From NCBI GenBank assembly GCA_963833885.1, contig CAWHZU010000025.1, positions 1 to 64,000 of the forward strand: DNA of 64,000 nucleotides. Reading direction: 5' to 3'. Origin of the DNA: JASHPR01 sp963833885. Its GTDB lineage: Bacteria > Actinomycetota > Actinomycetes > Streptosporangiales > Streptosporangiaceae. Shown here in pieces: positions 15,674 through 23,711 of the stretch. Position 1 is the stretch's first letter; each line of letters opens with the position of its first letter. The notes beneath the pieces were generated by a model. The model made no database searches. It had not been told where the DNA came from and saw only the letters and a list, made by a program, of their open reading frames with translations. The position numbers and the translations under genes are program-made.

Positions 15674-16666
15674 TCATGACGGCATGCCGGTGTTGATCGT
15701 GTCCTGATGCAGTGCGTCTCGCCGCCCGGCATCCGGGCCGGCCGGGACCGCGTCGCGGCCGTTCGCCGCATCCACGGCCATCGCCACCGCGCCGAGCAGC
15801 GGGGCGTCGTACGGGAAGTGCGCGACCACGAGTTCGGGAGGGAACGGGGTGCCCGACCGCAGCGCGTGCTGCAGCCTCGGCCGGATCCGTGCCCAGGAGC
15901 GGACGATGCCCCCGCCGACCGCGATCCGTGCCGGGTTCACCAGGTTCGCGAGGTTCACCAGGTGAAACGCCAGCTCGTCGACGAAGTCATCGATCAGGCC
16001 GTCCAGGTCCTGGTCCGCCGCGGCAGCGGTGAACACGTCGGCGGCCGTGAGCTGCCTGCCACGCTCGGCGGCGCGGTCGGCCAGCGCCTGGCCGCTGACC
16101 ATGTGCTCGAGCAGGGGCCGGCGGTCAAGCGCCAGGCCGACGTCGGCCACCGAGCGCAGGTTGTAGCCGATCTCGCCGGCCGCGCCGTTGACGCCGGTCA
16201 CGACCTGGCCGCCGATCACGACCGCGGCGGCCAGCCCGGTGCCCAGGTTCAGGTAGACGGCGGGATCGCGGCCGGCCAGCACGCCCCAGCGTGCCTCGGC
16301 GTGGGCCGCCGCCTTCGCGTCGGTGGCCATCCGGATCGCCGCCCCGGCGAACGCGGCGCGCAGCTCGCGGCCCATCGCCAGCTTATCCCAGCCGTCGATG
16401 GCGGGCGCCAGCTCGACCCGGTCCTCGAACGGGATGCCGAACGTGGACACGCCGACGGCGACGAGTTCACTGCCTGGCGCGGTCTCCGCCAGCAGGTCGC
16501 GCGCCACCTGGATCCCGCGGGCGAAGCTCGCCTGCGCCCCTAGCGCGCCACCGCTGCTCGTCGTGGTCGACGCCAGCCGGTTGCCGTCCAGGTCGGCGAC
16601 GGCGGCGGCGATCTTCGTGCCGCCGTAGTCTAGGCCGAGCACGACCGGGGAAACCGACACAATCAC
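15674..16666 (-). CDS. ROK-family sugar kinase without the usual zinc motif
   Basis: The 330-residue kinase starts at GTG 16666. It has the ROK ATP-binding loop LGLDYGGTKIAAAVADL, the acceptor-side DAKAAAHAEAR (a DxxAA variant of the NDxNxxA motif), NLGTGLAAAVVIGG, and AVGGGIV near the end. The Cys-x-Cys-Gly-x2-Gly-Cys zinc motif expected after GEIGYN is absent; that stretch reads LRSVADVGLALDRRP. It is the promoter-proximal gene of the minus-strand operon, with an operator palindrome 31 bp upstream. Candidate substrates are glucose, GlcNAc or a beta-glucoside (a BglK-like role). Which of these is correct cannot be read from the sequence. Confidence 0.85.
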   Translation of the reverse strand: MIVSVSPVVLGLDYGGTKIAAAVADLDGNRLASTTTSSGGALGAQASFARGIQVARDLLAETAPGSELVAVGVSTFGIPFEDRVELAPAIDGWDKLAMGRELRAAFAGAAIRMATDAKAAAHAEARWGVLAGRDPAVYLNLGTGLAAAVVIGGQVVTGVNGAAGEIGYNLRSVADVGLALDRRPLLEHMVSGQALADRAAERGRQLTAADVFTAAAADQDLDGLIDDFVDELAFHLVNLANLVNPARIAVGGGIVRSWARIRPRLQHALRSGTPFPPELVVAHFPYDAPLLGAVAMAVDAANGRDAVPAGPDAGRRDALHQDTINTGMPS

Positions 16667-16696
16667 CCGCCAGTAAGCTCGGCCTGTCGCGAATAG

Positions 16697-16721
16697 ATAG
16701 TTAGGACAGTATCCTAACTAT
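16697..16721. promoter_or_regulatory. Operator palindrome O1 between divergent sugar operons
   Basis: The arms ATAGTTAGGACA and TATCCTAACTAT flank a central G; 11 of 12 positions pair and the outer G/C at 16696/16722 also pairs. The site lies 31 bp upstream of the ROK kinase start and 90 bp upstream of the PfkB kinase start, so one site can control both directions. It is nearly identical to the site at 19264-19288. Its AT-richness in this GC-rich DNA makes chance unlikely. The likely binder is the ROK regulator encoded at 19357. Confidence 0.85.
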
Positions 16722-16810
16722 CCAGATAGGCACAGATCCGTAGCCGAACTGTGACCACGCTCCCGGCGCGGGACATTTCGGAGGCTGGCAAGGGGTGGAG
16801 GACAGCTAGC

Positions 16811-17854
16811 TTGGACATGATCTCGTTCGGCTCGGTCTTCCTCGAGCTCGTCTTCGGGCACGTGCCGGAGCTTCCCCGGCCCGGTGAAGAGGTCTTCACC
16901 GAGGAGTTCGCGTTCTCCTGCGGCGGGGCGGTCAACAGCGCGAGCGCAGCGGCGAGGGCTGGGGCAACGGCAGGCCTGTGCACGGTTCTCGGCGATGACC
17001 TCGGCTCGCGCGTCGTGATCGAGCACTGCGCGCGGACCGGCGTGGACCTGTCTCCGTCGGTCCGGGTGCGCCGGCGCTCGGCCGGGGTCACGGTGGTGCT
17101 GAACTTCGACGGCGACCGGGCCTTCGTCAGCAACATCCCCAAGCGGCGGGAACAGCAGGAGATCGACCGCTGGCGCGCCGTGCTCCGGCGTACCCGGCCC
17201 CGGTGGTCTTACGTGCACGGGGGGCCAGGGATGCCCGAGTTCCTGCGGGAGGCCCGCGAGCTCGGCAGCAAGATCGCGCTCGACGTGTCGCTGGGCGACG
17301 AGCGTTACGCCGCCGACGCGATCATCGAGTGCGTGCGGCTGGCCGACGTGTTCATGCCCAACGAGGACGAGATACGGCGCCTGACTGGAACGGATGCCCT
17401 GGGCCCCGCCCTGGCGGTCGCGACCACGTGGGGGACGCCGCTGGTGGTCACGCGCGGCGCGGCCGGCGCGGTAATCGCGAGCCCGGACGGGATCACGGAG
17501 GTCGCCGACGGGGTGCGGCAGGTCACGGTCAGGGACCTGACCGGGGCTGGCGACGCCTTTGCCGGTGCGATGATCGCGGCGCTGGTGCGGGGGGTCCCGC
17601 TCACCGATGCCGTGGTAGCGGCGAACGCGGCCGGCTCGGAGGCCGTGGGCTGGCTCGGCGCGGTCGGCGAGGTCGACGTGTCCGGCGTTGCCGCGGTCGG
17701 CCAGACGCTGGGTGCGAGATTCATCGACCAGGTGGCCGCCGCGGCCGCGGACAGGGCGGAAGCGGGCAGGGCGGAAGCGGGCAAGGCGGAAGCGGGCAGG
17801 GCGGAAGCGGGCAAGGCGGAAAAGGACAAGGCGGAAAAGGAGACCGGCCAGTGA
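16811..17854 (+). CDS. PfkB-family carbohydrate kinase with repetitive C-terminal tail
   Basis: The start is TTG 16811, placed 8 nt after a GGAGGA ribosome-binding site; ATG 16817 is 14 nt away and less likely. The 347-residue protein has ribokinase-fold motifs: FSCGGAVNSASAAARAGA near residue 35, the PNEDEIRRLTG segment, and the anion-hole/catalytic motif DLTGAGDAFAGAMIA with the Asp base. The substrate is unknown. After about residue 315 the fold ends and the tail consists of Arg/Lys-Ala-Glu-Ala-Gly repeats. The stop overlaps the next GH4 start by 4 nt (GTGA). Confidence 0.87.
   Translation: MDMISFGSVFLELVFGHVPELPRPGEEVFTEEFAFSCGGAVNSASAAARAGATAGLCTVLGDDLGSRVVIEHCARTGVDLSPSVRVRRRSAGVTVVLNFDGDRAFVSNIPKRREQQEIDRWRAVLRRTRPRWSYVHGGPGMPEFLREARELGSKIALDVSLGDERYAADAIIECVRLADVFMPNEDEIRRLTGTDALGPALAVATTWGTPLVVTRGAAGAVIASPDGITEVADGVRQVTVRDLTGAGDAFAGAMIAALVRGVPLTDAVVAANAAGSEAVGWLGAVGEVDVSGVAAVGQTLGARFIDQVAAAAADRAEAGRAEAGKAEAGRAEAGKAEKDKAEKETGQ
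17755..17844. repeat. 15-bp tandem repeat at the 3' end of the PfkB kinase gene
   Basis: Six units of 15 bp, GGCGGAAGCGGGCAG or a close variant, run head to tail in frame. They encode five-residue repeats rich in Ala, Glu, Gly and Lys/Arg. The last two units have changed to an AAA-rich version that also forms the AAGGAG ribosome-binding site of the following GH4 gene. Confidence 0.9.
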
Positions 17855-19239
17855 AGCTTGCGATCCTCGGTGGTGGCGGCGTCCGGATGCCCGCGTTCGT
17901 CCGGGCCGTGCTGGCCAGCAGGCCAGGGACGTTCGACGAGATCTGCCTGTTCGAGCCCGATCCCGGGCGCAGGGACACGATCTGCAGGCTGGCGTCGGGG
18001 ATCGCGACCGCGCTCGGCCACCCGGACACGGTCACGGTCACGGCGGACGCCGCCGAGGCGTTCACCGGCGCCGCATACGTGTTCTCCGCGGTCCGGGTCG
18101 GCGGGGACCGGGGCCGGGTCATCGACGAGGAGGTCGCGCTGCGGCGGGGCATCGTCGGGCAGGAGACGACCGGGCCCGGCGGCTGTGCGATGGCGCTGCG
18201 CACGATCCCGGTCGTGCTGTCCTACTGCGACCTGCTGAGCCGCTGCTCGCCAGATGCGGTGCTGATCAACTTCACCAACCCGGCCGGCCTGATCACGCAG
18301 GCGATCTCGGCGCAGGGCAAGGTGCGGGCGGTCGGGGTCTGCGACACCCCGGGCGGCACGGTCGCGCGCCTGGCCGAATTCCTTCGCGCGAAGCGTTCCG
18401 GCGTCTCGGCTTCCTACGGCGGCCTGAACCACCTGGGCTGGGTCTGCTCGGTGCAGGCCGGCGGCGAAGAGCGGATCGGCGAGCTGCTGGCCAGGTTCGA
18501 CGAACTGCAGCGTTTCGACCACCGGTTCGCCGCCTTCGACCCCGCAATGGTGCGCCGGGTCGGGGCGATACCGACCGAGTACGTCTACTACTTCTACGAC
18601 GGCCAGCGCTACGTCGACGAGGTCGCGAGGGCGGGCTCCAGCCGGGGCCAGGACGTGCTGCGCCTGAACACCGAGCTGTTTGCGGCAGTGGCCAAGGCGT
18701 TCGACGACGGCGTCGAGGCCGCCTGGTCGGCCTACGAGATGCTGCTCGGCGTGCGCCGCGACACGTACATGAGGACCGACACCCAGGGCGCCAGCGGGCA
18801 GGGCGAGGCGCGTGCCCGGCGGGCGGAGCGGGGCCCGGCCAAGCTCGCCGCGGCCCAGATCGGCGGCTACGAGGGACTGGCGTTGCAGGTCATCGACGGC
18901 CTGTCCGGTGGCGGCCAGCGCGAAGTGATCGTCAACACCCGCAACGGGGCGAGCCTGGACTTCCTGGACCCCGACGACATCGTGGAGGTGCCGGCGCTGG
19001 TCACCGCCGCCGGCGTCGCCCCGCAGCCGGTGACCGGGCTGCCGCGAGCGGGCCGGGCTCTGGTCGAGCAAGTGAAGGGCTACGAGCGTGGCGTCGTCGA
19101 GGCCGCGATGACCGGTGACGCCGGCCTGGCGGGCGTTGCGCTGGCCCAGCATCCGCTGGTTCCGGGGATCACCGCGGCCCGCGAGCTGATCGCCGAGTAC
19201 CGCGAGGCGCACGGCGAGCACCTTGACTACTTGCGATAA
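17851..19239 (+). CDS. Second GH4 family glycosidase
   Basis: The start is GTG 17851, coupled to the kinase stop, with AAGGAG 10 nt upstream; the product has 462 residues. It has the NAD loop KLAILGGGGVRMPAFV, VGGDRGRVIDEE, GIVGQETTGPGG, and INFTNPAGLITQAI. The metal ligands are Cys in GVCDTPGG and His in GLNHLGWV, followed by PTEYVYYFYDGQ with candidate catalytic tyrosines. It is clearly a paralogue of the GH4 enzyme at 8491-9783 but diverged, which suggests a different aglycone or linkage. A Gly/Ala/Arg insertion near residues 312-330 is unusual. It probably acts on the product of the adjacent PfkB kinase or another kinase of this locus. Confidence 0.88.
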   Translation: MKLAILGGGGVRMPAFVRAVLASRPGTFDEICLFEPDPGRRDTICRLASGIATALGHPDTVTVTADAAEAFTGAAYVFSAVRVGGDRGRVIDEEVALRRGIVGQETTGPGGCAMALRTIPVVLSYCDLLSRCSPDAVLINFTNPAGLITQAISAQGKVRAVGVCDTPGGTVARLAEFLRAKRSGVSASYGGLNHLGWVCSVQAGGEERIGELLARFDELQRFDHRFAAFDPAMVRRVGAIPTEYVYYFYDGQRYVDEVARAGSSRGQDVLRLNTELFAAVAKAFDDGVEAAWSAYEMLLGVRRDTYMRTDTQGASGQGEARARRAERGPAKLAAAQIGGYEGLALQVIDGLSGGGQREVIVNTRNGASLDFLDPDDIVEVPALVTAAGVAPQPVTGLPRAGRALVEQVKGYERGVVEAAMTGDAGLAGVALAQHPLVPGITAARELIAEYREAHGEHLDYLR

Positions 19240-19263
19240 TCCGGCCACTCTCCGTTAAGATGC

Positions 19264-19288
19264 ATAGTTAGGATAGTATCCTAACTAT
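19264..19288. promoter_or_regulatory. Operator palindrome O2 upstream of the ROK repressor
   Basis: A perfect inverted repeat has 12-bp arms ATAGTTAGGATA and TATCCTAACTAT around one central G. It lies 24 bp after the GH4 stop and 69 bp before the TTG start of the ROK regulator, pointing to autoregulation. It differs from O1 at one base. Confidence 0.88.
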
Positions 19289-19356
19289 CTGACCGCGGTT
19301 CGAATTTGTTGGTGCCCGGTGGCCGCGGTGCGGGAAGATGGCCGAGGAGGTGGCCC

Positions 19357-20631
19357 TTGACTAGTACGTCAGTCGACGCGGCCGGGGTCGCCGAGGTGGT
19401 CGTCGCCGAGCCTGTCGGCGAGTTCCGCGGCGTCGCAGCGGTCGACCAGCGGGGCGGGCAGGCGGCCAGGCCACAGCTCATCCGGGCGCTGAACGAGCAG
19501 CTGCTGCTCGGTCACATCCGCCAGCTCGGGCCGTGCTCGCGGGCCGAGCTGGCCCGGCTCTCCGGCCTGTCCAAGCCCACGGTCTCGCTGGCCCTGGCCA
19601 ACCTGGAGCGCTCGGGCCTGATCAGGATCGCCGGGCAGCGGACCGGCGTGCCCGGCCGGTCGGCCCGGCTGTTCGAGATCAGCCCGGACGCCGGGTTCGT
19701 GCTGGGCCTCGACATCGGCCACCACTACCTGCGCGGCGCGCTCGCCGACCTGACCGGCGAGATCCGGGCGAAGAACTCGGCCAGGACCAGGGCCTCCAGC
19801 GTGCGCGGCCGGATCGCCGAGCTGATCCGGCTCGCGGACACGCTGTGCGCCGACGCCGGGATCGCCAGGGACGCGATCACCCAGACCGTGATCGGCAGCC
19901 CGGGCGTCTACGACCCGAGGCGGGGCGCCATGGCGCTCACCGGCGGCCTGTCCGGCCTGAGCCGCCCGGCGATCCTGGCCGGCCTGCGGGACGCGTTCGG
20001 GGATGGCCTGGTCATCGAGAACGACGTGGACGCCGCTGCGCTGGCCGAGCGGGCGCACGGGCACGGCAGCGACTTCGCGAGCTTCGCGTTCGTGTGGATC
20101 GGCACCGGCATCGGCCTCGGCCTGGTCCTGGACGGCAGGCTGCACCGCGGGGCGCACGGGGTGGCCGGCGAGATCGCCTACATGCCGATCTCGGAGGGAG
20201 AGGGCGCCGACGAGCAGGACGCCCGCAGGAGGGGCACGCTCGAGGCCGCCGGATCCGCGCCGGCCGTGGTGCGCGCCGCCCGGCGGGCGGGGATGCGCGG
20301 ACCGGTCTCGGCGCGCAGCGTCTTCGCCGCCGCGGCCAAGGGCGACGAGCGCGCCGTGGCGGTGGTGGCAGCCGAGGCGCGCCTGGTGGCCAAGGCGATC
20401 AGCGCCGTGGTCACCGTCGTCGATCCGGAACTCGTCGTGCTGGGCGGTGGCATCGGGCAGGCCCCCGGGTTCTCGGCCGCGGTGACCGCCGAGCTCCGGG
20501 TGCTGTCGCCGGTGCTGCCCGAGGTGCGGGTGAGCGCGCTGGGAACCGACGCGGTCGTGGACGGATGCCTGGCCTCAGGCGCCGACCTGGCCTGGGCGCG
20601 GCTGGTCCGGCTTACCGCGCACGCGGGCTGA
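19357..20631 (+). CDS. ROK-family transcriptional repressor
   Basis: The start is TTG 19357, preceded by GAGGAGG with 6-nt spacing; the product has 424 residues. After a 45-residue leader comes a winged helix-turn-helix (CSRAELARLSGLSKPTVSLA, then LERSGLIRIAG), next a ROK sugar-binding domain with VLGLDIGHHYLRGALADL, VIENDVDAAALAER, IGTGIGLGLVLDG and LGGGIGQAPG. The zinc motif of catalytic ROK proteins is absent, which is common in regulators of this group. It most likely binds O1 and O2 and is released by a sugar or sugar phosphate made by the locus. Its last 20 bp overlap the convergent membrane-protein gene. Confidence 0.9.
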   Translation: MTSTSVDAAGVAEVVVAEPVGEFRGVAAVDQRGGQAARPQLIRALNEQLLLGHIRQLGPCSRAELARLSGLSKPTVSLALANLERSGLIRIAGQRTGVPGRSARLFEISPDAGFVLGLDIGHHYLRGALADLTGEIRAKNSARTRASSVRGRIAELIRLADTLCADAGIARDAITQTVIGSPGVYDPRRGAMALTGGLSGLSRPAILAGLRDAFGDGLVIENDVDAAALAERAHGHGSDFASFAFVWIGTGIGLGLVLDGRLHRGAHGVAGEIAYMPISEGEGADEQDARRRGTLEAAGSAPAVVRAARRAGMRGPVSARSVFAAAAKGDERAVAVVAAEARLVAKAISAVVTVVDPELVVLGGGIGQAPGFSAAVTAELRVLSPVLPEVRVSALGTDAVVDGCLASGADLAWARLVRLTAHAG

Positions 20632-21106
20632 AGTACTCGCTCGATTCCCGTCGCCACAGCATGATCACAGCGCCGAGGCCCGCCAGCCACACCAGCGCGG
20701 CGAAGATCAGCCCGATGCCGACGGACGGCCGCCGCAGGTCGAGCAGCAGGAACAGCGTGTACACGACGAACAGCACCGTCCCGGTGATCCGGGCATAGTT
20801 GCGGCCCGCCGCGTTAGCCCTGGCCATCCACAGCCACAGGCCGATCGCGATCACGGCCTCGATTACCACGCCGACGACGATCGCGACCTCGGCGGAGTGC
20901 ACCTGTGCCGTCGTGTAGTGCGGGAACTTCTTCAGGATCGCGCTCTTCAGGCTGGAGATGGTGACGAGGCTCACGACGAGCTCGATCAGGCTGAGGGCCG
21001 CGCCGGCGTACATGAGCTTGACCGCTGTCTGCACCGAATTGGGTGCGGCCGGGCGCTGCTGTGGCTCGGGCGTCTGTCCAGAGGTCGGGTAGGACTGGTA
21101 CGACAT
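20612..21106 (-). CDS. Small four-helix membrane protein of unknown function
   Basis: The 164-residue product has a Pro/Gln-rich cytoplasmic N-terminus (to about residue 25) and four hydrophobic helices, starting near residues 28, 72, 104 and 128. It ends in a short basic tail. I do not recognise a catalytic motif; architectures like this are common in actinobacterial proteins of unknown role. The ATG at 21106 lies 8 nt after AAAGGAGC. The 3' end overlaps the ROK regulator gene by 20 bp in the opposite direction. Confidence 0.75.
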   Translation of the reverse strand: MSYQSYPTSGQTPEPQQRPAAPNSVQTAVKLMYAGAALSLIELVVSLVTISSLKSAILKKFPHYTTAQVHSAEVAIVVGVVIEAVIAIGLWLWMARANAAGRNYARITGTVLFVVYTLFLLLDLRRPSVGIGLIFAALVWLAGLGAVIMLWRRESSEYFSPRAR

Positions 21107-21193
21107 CGGTGCTCCTTTAACGCTTTACCCCCCAGCATGACGGATGCTGCAACCGGTCACAGACGCGGTCCAGGACCGGACTGTAACGGACTT

Positions 21194-21295
21194 GAAGCCG
21201 CGGCGCACGGATCGCCGGTCCGCAGTTGAAGTCCCGGCGCGCGGAGCGCCAGGCTGCACCCGAAGCCGCGGCGCACGGACCGCATGGCCACACTT
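21194..21295. repeat. Three 34-bp tandem repeats in a gene-free gap
   Basis: Three head-to-tail units begin at 21194, 21228 and 21262, each opening with GAAG(C/T)C(G/C)CGGCGC. Units 1 and 3 agree at 21 of their first 22 bases. They lie in the gap 21107-21555 between two divergently transcribed genes. I see no gene in that gap; its last 70 bp are less GC-rich and probably hold the promoter of the methyltransferase. Confidence 0.8.
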
Positions 21296-21555
21296 TGTCA
21301 CTGGTCGCCCCGAGTTGGCTGGCTGGGGACTTGGCGTGCATGGCCATCACCGATCCTGGGCACAGGTAGGATCACCCGAGCTAGGTGTAACGGCAGGTCC
21401 GGTGGAGCACGATCCGGACGTGCTGACACGCCCGCTCGAGTCCCGCACCGCCGGGCGACGGTACCTGTCTGCGGTGAGGTTTGGGGCACGCGTGACTAAT
21501 GTTTGTGGTTTCATTGCCGGATTCGTCTGATGCAGTCAGCGAGAGGTTGAGGCGA

Positions 21556-22329
21556 GTGGAAACAGCGCGTTCCCAGGGCGTGACGAGGGATGACACGGAT
21601 CAGATCCGCGGTGACCGGCAGATCCAATGTGACGTCCTGGTTGCGCTGGCGGAATGCCAGAATCACCGAAAGTGGTTCGCTGCCTTTGCCAGGCCTTACC
21701 TCGGCGAACACCCAATCGAGATCGGCACCGGACTGGGTGATTACGCGCTGGAATGGATCCCGCTCGTCGAGAAGTACACCGCGACCGAGGCCGAACCGGC
21801 GCTTTACGCGGAGCTGAAGAAGCACATGGCCGCGTACCCCAGCGTCACGACGCGCCAGCTGCTGCTGCCGAGCGACGAGCGCGGCGACCACTCCTCCTTG
21901 CTCTGCTACAACGTGCTCGAGCACATCGATGATCACGTCGGAGCGCTGCAGAGCATGGCCAGGCTGGTCAGGCCCGAGGGCTACGTCGTGCTGGTGTGCC
22001 CCGCGTTCCCGTTCGCGATGAGCCCGGTGGACGTCGCCACCGGCCACGTGCGGCGCTACACCAAGCGGACGATGACCAAGGCGCTGACCGATGCGGGACT
22101 AGAGGTCGTCGAGGTCCGCTACGCGAACTCGCTGGGCCTGCTCTGCTACTACGCGTTCACCAGCCTGCTGAAGAAGCAGCCGTCAACGGGCGGCACGATG
22201 TCCTTCTACGACCGCATGGTGGTGCCGCTGGTCCGGCTGCTCGAGCGTGCGATCGGCGACCGTCCGCCGTTTGGCCAGTCCGTCGTCGCCGTCGCGCGGG
22301 TCAAGGAAGAGGGCGACCGCACCGACTAG
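21556..22329 (+). CDS. Class I SAM-dependent methyltransferase
   Basis: The protein is about 257 residues long if started at GTG 21556, which has a GAGGCG site close upstream; an in-frame ATG at 21499 would add 19 residues. The SAM-binding loop is PIEIGTGLGDYA, motif II is the acidic TATEAEP, and the post-motif segment is LLCYNVLEHIDDH. Further on come VRPEGYVVLVCPAFP and GHVRRYTKRTM, found in methyltransferases acting on lipids, sugars or natural products. The C-terminal hydrophobic LGLLCYYAFTSLL may touch membrane. The substrate is unknown, and neighbours give no hint. Confidence 0.83.
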   Translation: METARSQGVTRDDTDQIRGDRQIQCDVLVALAECQNHRKWFAAFARPYLGEHPIEIGTGLGDYALEWIPLVEKYTATEAEPALYAELKKHMAAYPSVTTRQLLLPSDERGDHSSLLCYNVLEHIDDHVGALQSMARLVRPEGYVVLVCPAFPFAMSPVDVATGHVRRYTKRTMTKALTDAGLEVVEVRYANSLGLLCYYAFTSLLKKQPSTGGTMSFYDRMVVPLVRLLERAIGDRPPFGQSVVAVARVKEEGDRTD

Positions 22330-22409
22330 CCCCAGCCGGGCTCAGCAGCGGCACATGGGCCTGTACGGGGCCGGGCTCGCCAGCGGCAGCCGGGCCCGCA
22401 CCGCCGGGC

Positions 22410-23360
22410 TTAGCACCGGCACCCCGGCCCGCACCGCCGGAGCGTGCCGGGCCACCCACCCCTCGTGAGTACCGTGGCGATCTCTCGCGCCGTCTCGCAC
22501 GGACGCTCGGTAACGTCCGCCCACCCGTACCGCAGCGTGAAGATCCCGTCGGCCGCCGCCGCGTTGTCCCGGCGTTTGTCCTGCCAGCGCTGTTCATCGG
22601 GGTGGCTCGCCGTTCCGTCGAGCTCTACGGCGACCCGGTACCTGCGGTAGTGGATGTCGCGGAAGATGCGCCCCGGGTGCCGGTCCGCTTCGGCCTGCCG
22701 GTCCGGGCGCGGCAGGCCGTGCGCGCGCTCCACGCCGTGCAGGTAGCGATACTCCAGCGGCGAGTGCACGCCTTCGGCCACGTCCAATAGCGCTTGCCTC
22801 AGCTCACCGCGCCAGCGAGCCCTTGCCCGCAGCTGCAGGCTGTCAGCCAGCAGGAACGGCGTGGTGAGGCCACGTTGGCACGCCCGGGCCACGAGCCAGA
22901 CGACGGTGTCGAAGCTGGCTGCGGCCTGTGCGAGGTCAAGTACCGTCTCCTCGGTCGCCGTCCGCGGCGGGAGCGGCCGCTGCTGCTTGAACGCGATGCT
23001 GCGGGACGACCGGTGGATCACCACTCCCTGCACAGGCTGCCGGTGCTGCTCGGATCGCACGGTGACGTGGATCATGTTGCTCGGCTTGTGGCTCAGACCG
23101 TCCAGTTCGGCAGCTGTTTCGTGGCTGAGAATCGCTCGCGGCCCGGCCCGCAGCACGGCGGCCCAGAGGATCGCCGGACGTGACGGGTCGCCGGTAAAAG
23201 CCGTGTAGACGCCGAAGTGGATGCGCCGCCACCGCCCGTACCGGACCAGATTCTCTATTTGCCGGGCGCCGACCCCGGCGGCCCGTGCCTGCCAGCCCGC
23301 GATCACCCCGCACTGGCTCGCTAGCAGCCGTAAGCAAGGCTTCGGCAGTTCTTGTGCCAT
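22410..23360 (-). CDS. DUF559-domain protein with AbiEi-like N-terminal domain
   Basis: Starting at ATG 23360 the protein has 316 residues. The N-terminal 60 residues form the winged-helix AbiEi antitoxin-type domain (GVIAGWQARAAGV, VRYGRWRRIHFGVYT). A middle region includes AILSHETAAELDGL and VVIHRSS. The C-terminal third is a Vsr-like DUF559 endonuclease fold with VAVELDGTASHPDEQRWQDK, then RYGWADVTERP. Such fusions are abundant and often multicopy in actinobacteria, without proven function. No partner toxin gene is adjacent. The final residues (a Cys/Gly-rich CGPGCRC stretch) come from a repetitive GC segment shared with the following intergenic DNA. Confidence 0.78.
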   Translation of the reverse strand: MAQELPKPCLRLLASQCGVIAGWQARAAGVGARQIENLVRYGRWRRIHFGVYTAFTGDPSRPAILWAAVLRAGPRAILSHETAAELDGLSHKPSNMIHVTVRSEQHRQPVQGVVIHRSSRSIAFKQQRPLPPRTATEETVLDLAQAAASFDTVVWLVARACQRGLTTPFLLADSLQLRARARWRGELRQALLDVAEGVHSPLEYRYLHGVERAHGLPRPDRQAEADRHPGRIFRDIHYRRYRVAVELDGTASHPDEQRWQDKRRDNAAAADGIFTLRYGWADVTERPCETAREIATVLTRGGWPGTLRRCGPGCRC

Positions 23361-23711
23361 GGCATGGAGTCTGCTCGCAGGGTAGGACAACGCAGCGTTT
23401 CCTTGATCGTGGTAGCTGACCCGCGCTACGAGCGGGAGATCTACCAAGATCATGAAAACCGAGCTCGCGGGTGGGGTGGCGGCCACGACGGCGCGGGGAG
23501 ACGGCGCGCGGGTGGGGGGTAGCGGGCAGCGGGTTGTGGCGGCGCGCGAGTGACAGCGGCACACGGTTGGCGGGTGGCGGATCGCGGCGCACGGGTGCTG
23601 GCGGGGGGGTAGCGGGCCGGAGGGAGGCAGGCGCGCGGGTTGTGGCGGGGCGCGGGGGCGGGAGCGGCGGCCAGCGGCGGCGCGCGGGTTGCGGCGTCGG
23701 TGGCGCTGGGG
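23361..23711. other. Gene-free GC-rich gap with scattered GGCGCGCGGGT repeats
   Basis: Between the DUF559 gene and the next membrane-protein stop I find no convincing coding sequence. Reading frames here are almost only Arg, Gly and Ala. The motif GGCGCGCGGGT or a close variant appears about four times. The first 100 bp are less biased and should contain the DUF559 promoter. Confidence 0.6.

Noticed and set aside
17305..19248. Open frame of 647 codons opposite the PfkB and GH4 genes
   Set aside because: It contains the antisense of the kinase and GH4 motifs and no start region of its own.
21194..21295. Possible CRISPR array
   Set aside because: Units abut with no spacers, only three copies exist, and no cas genes occur in the window.
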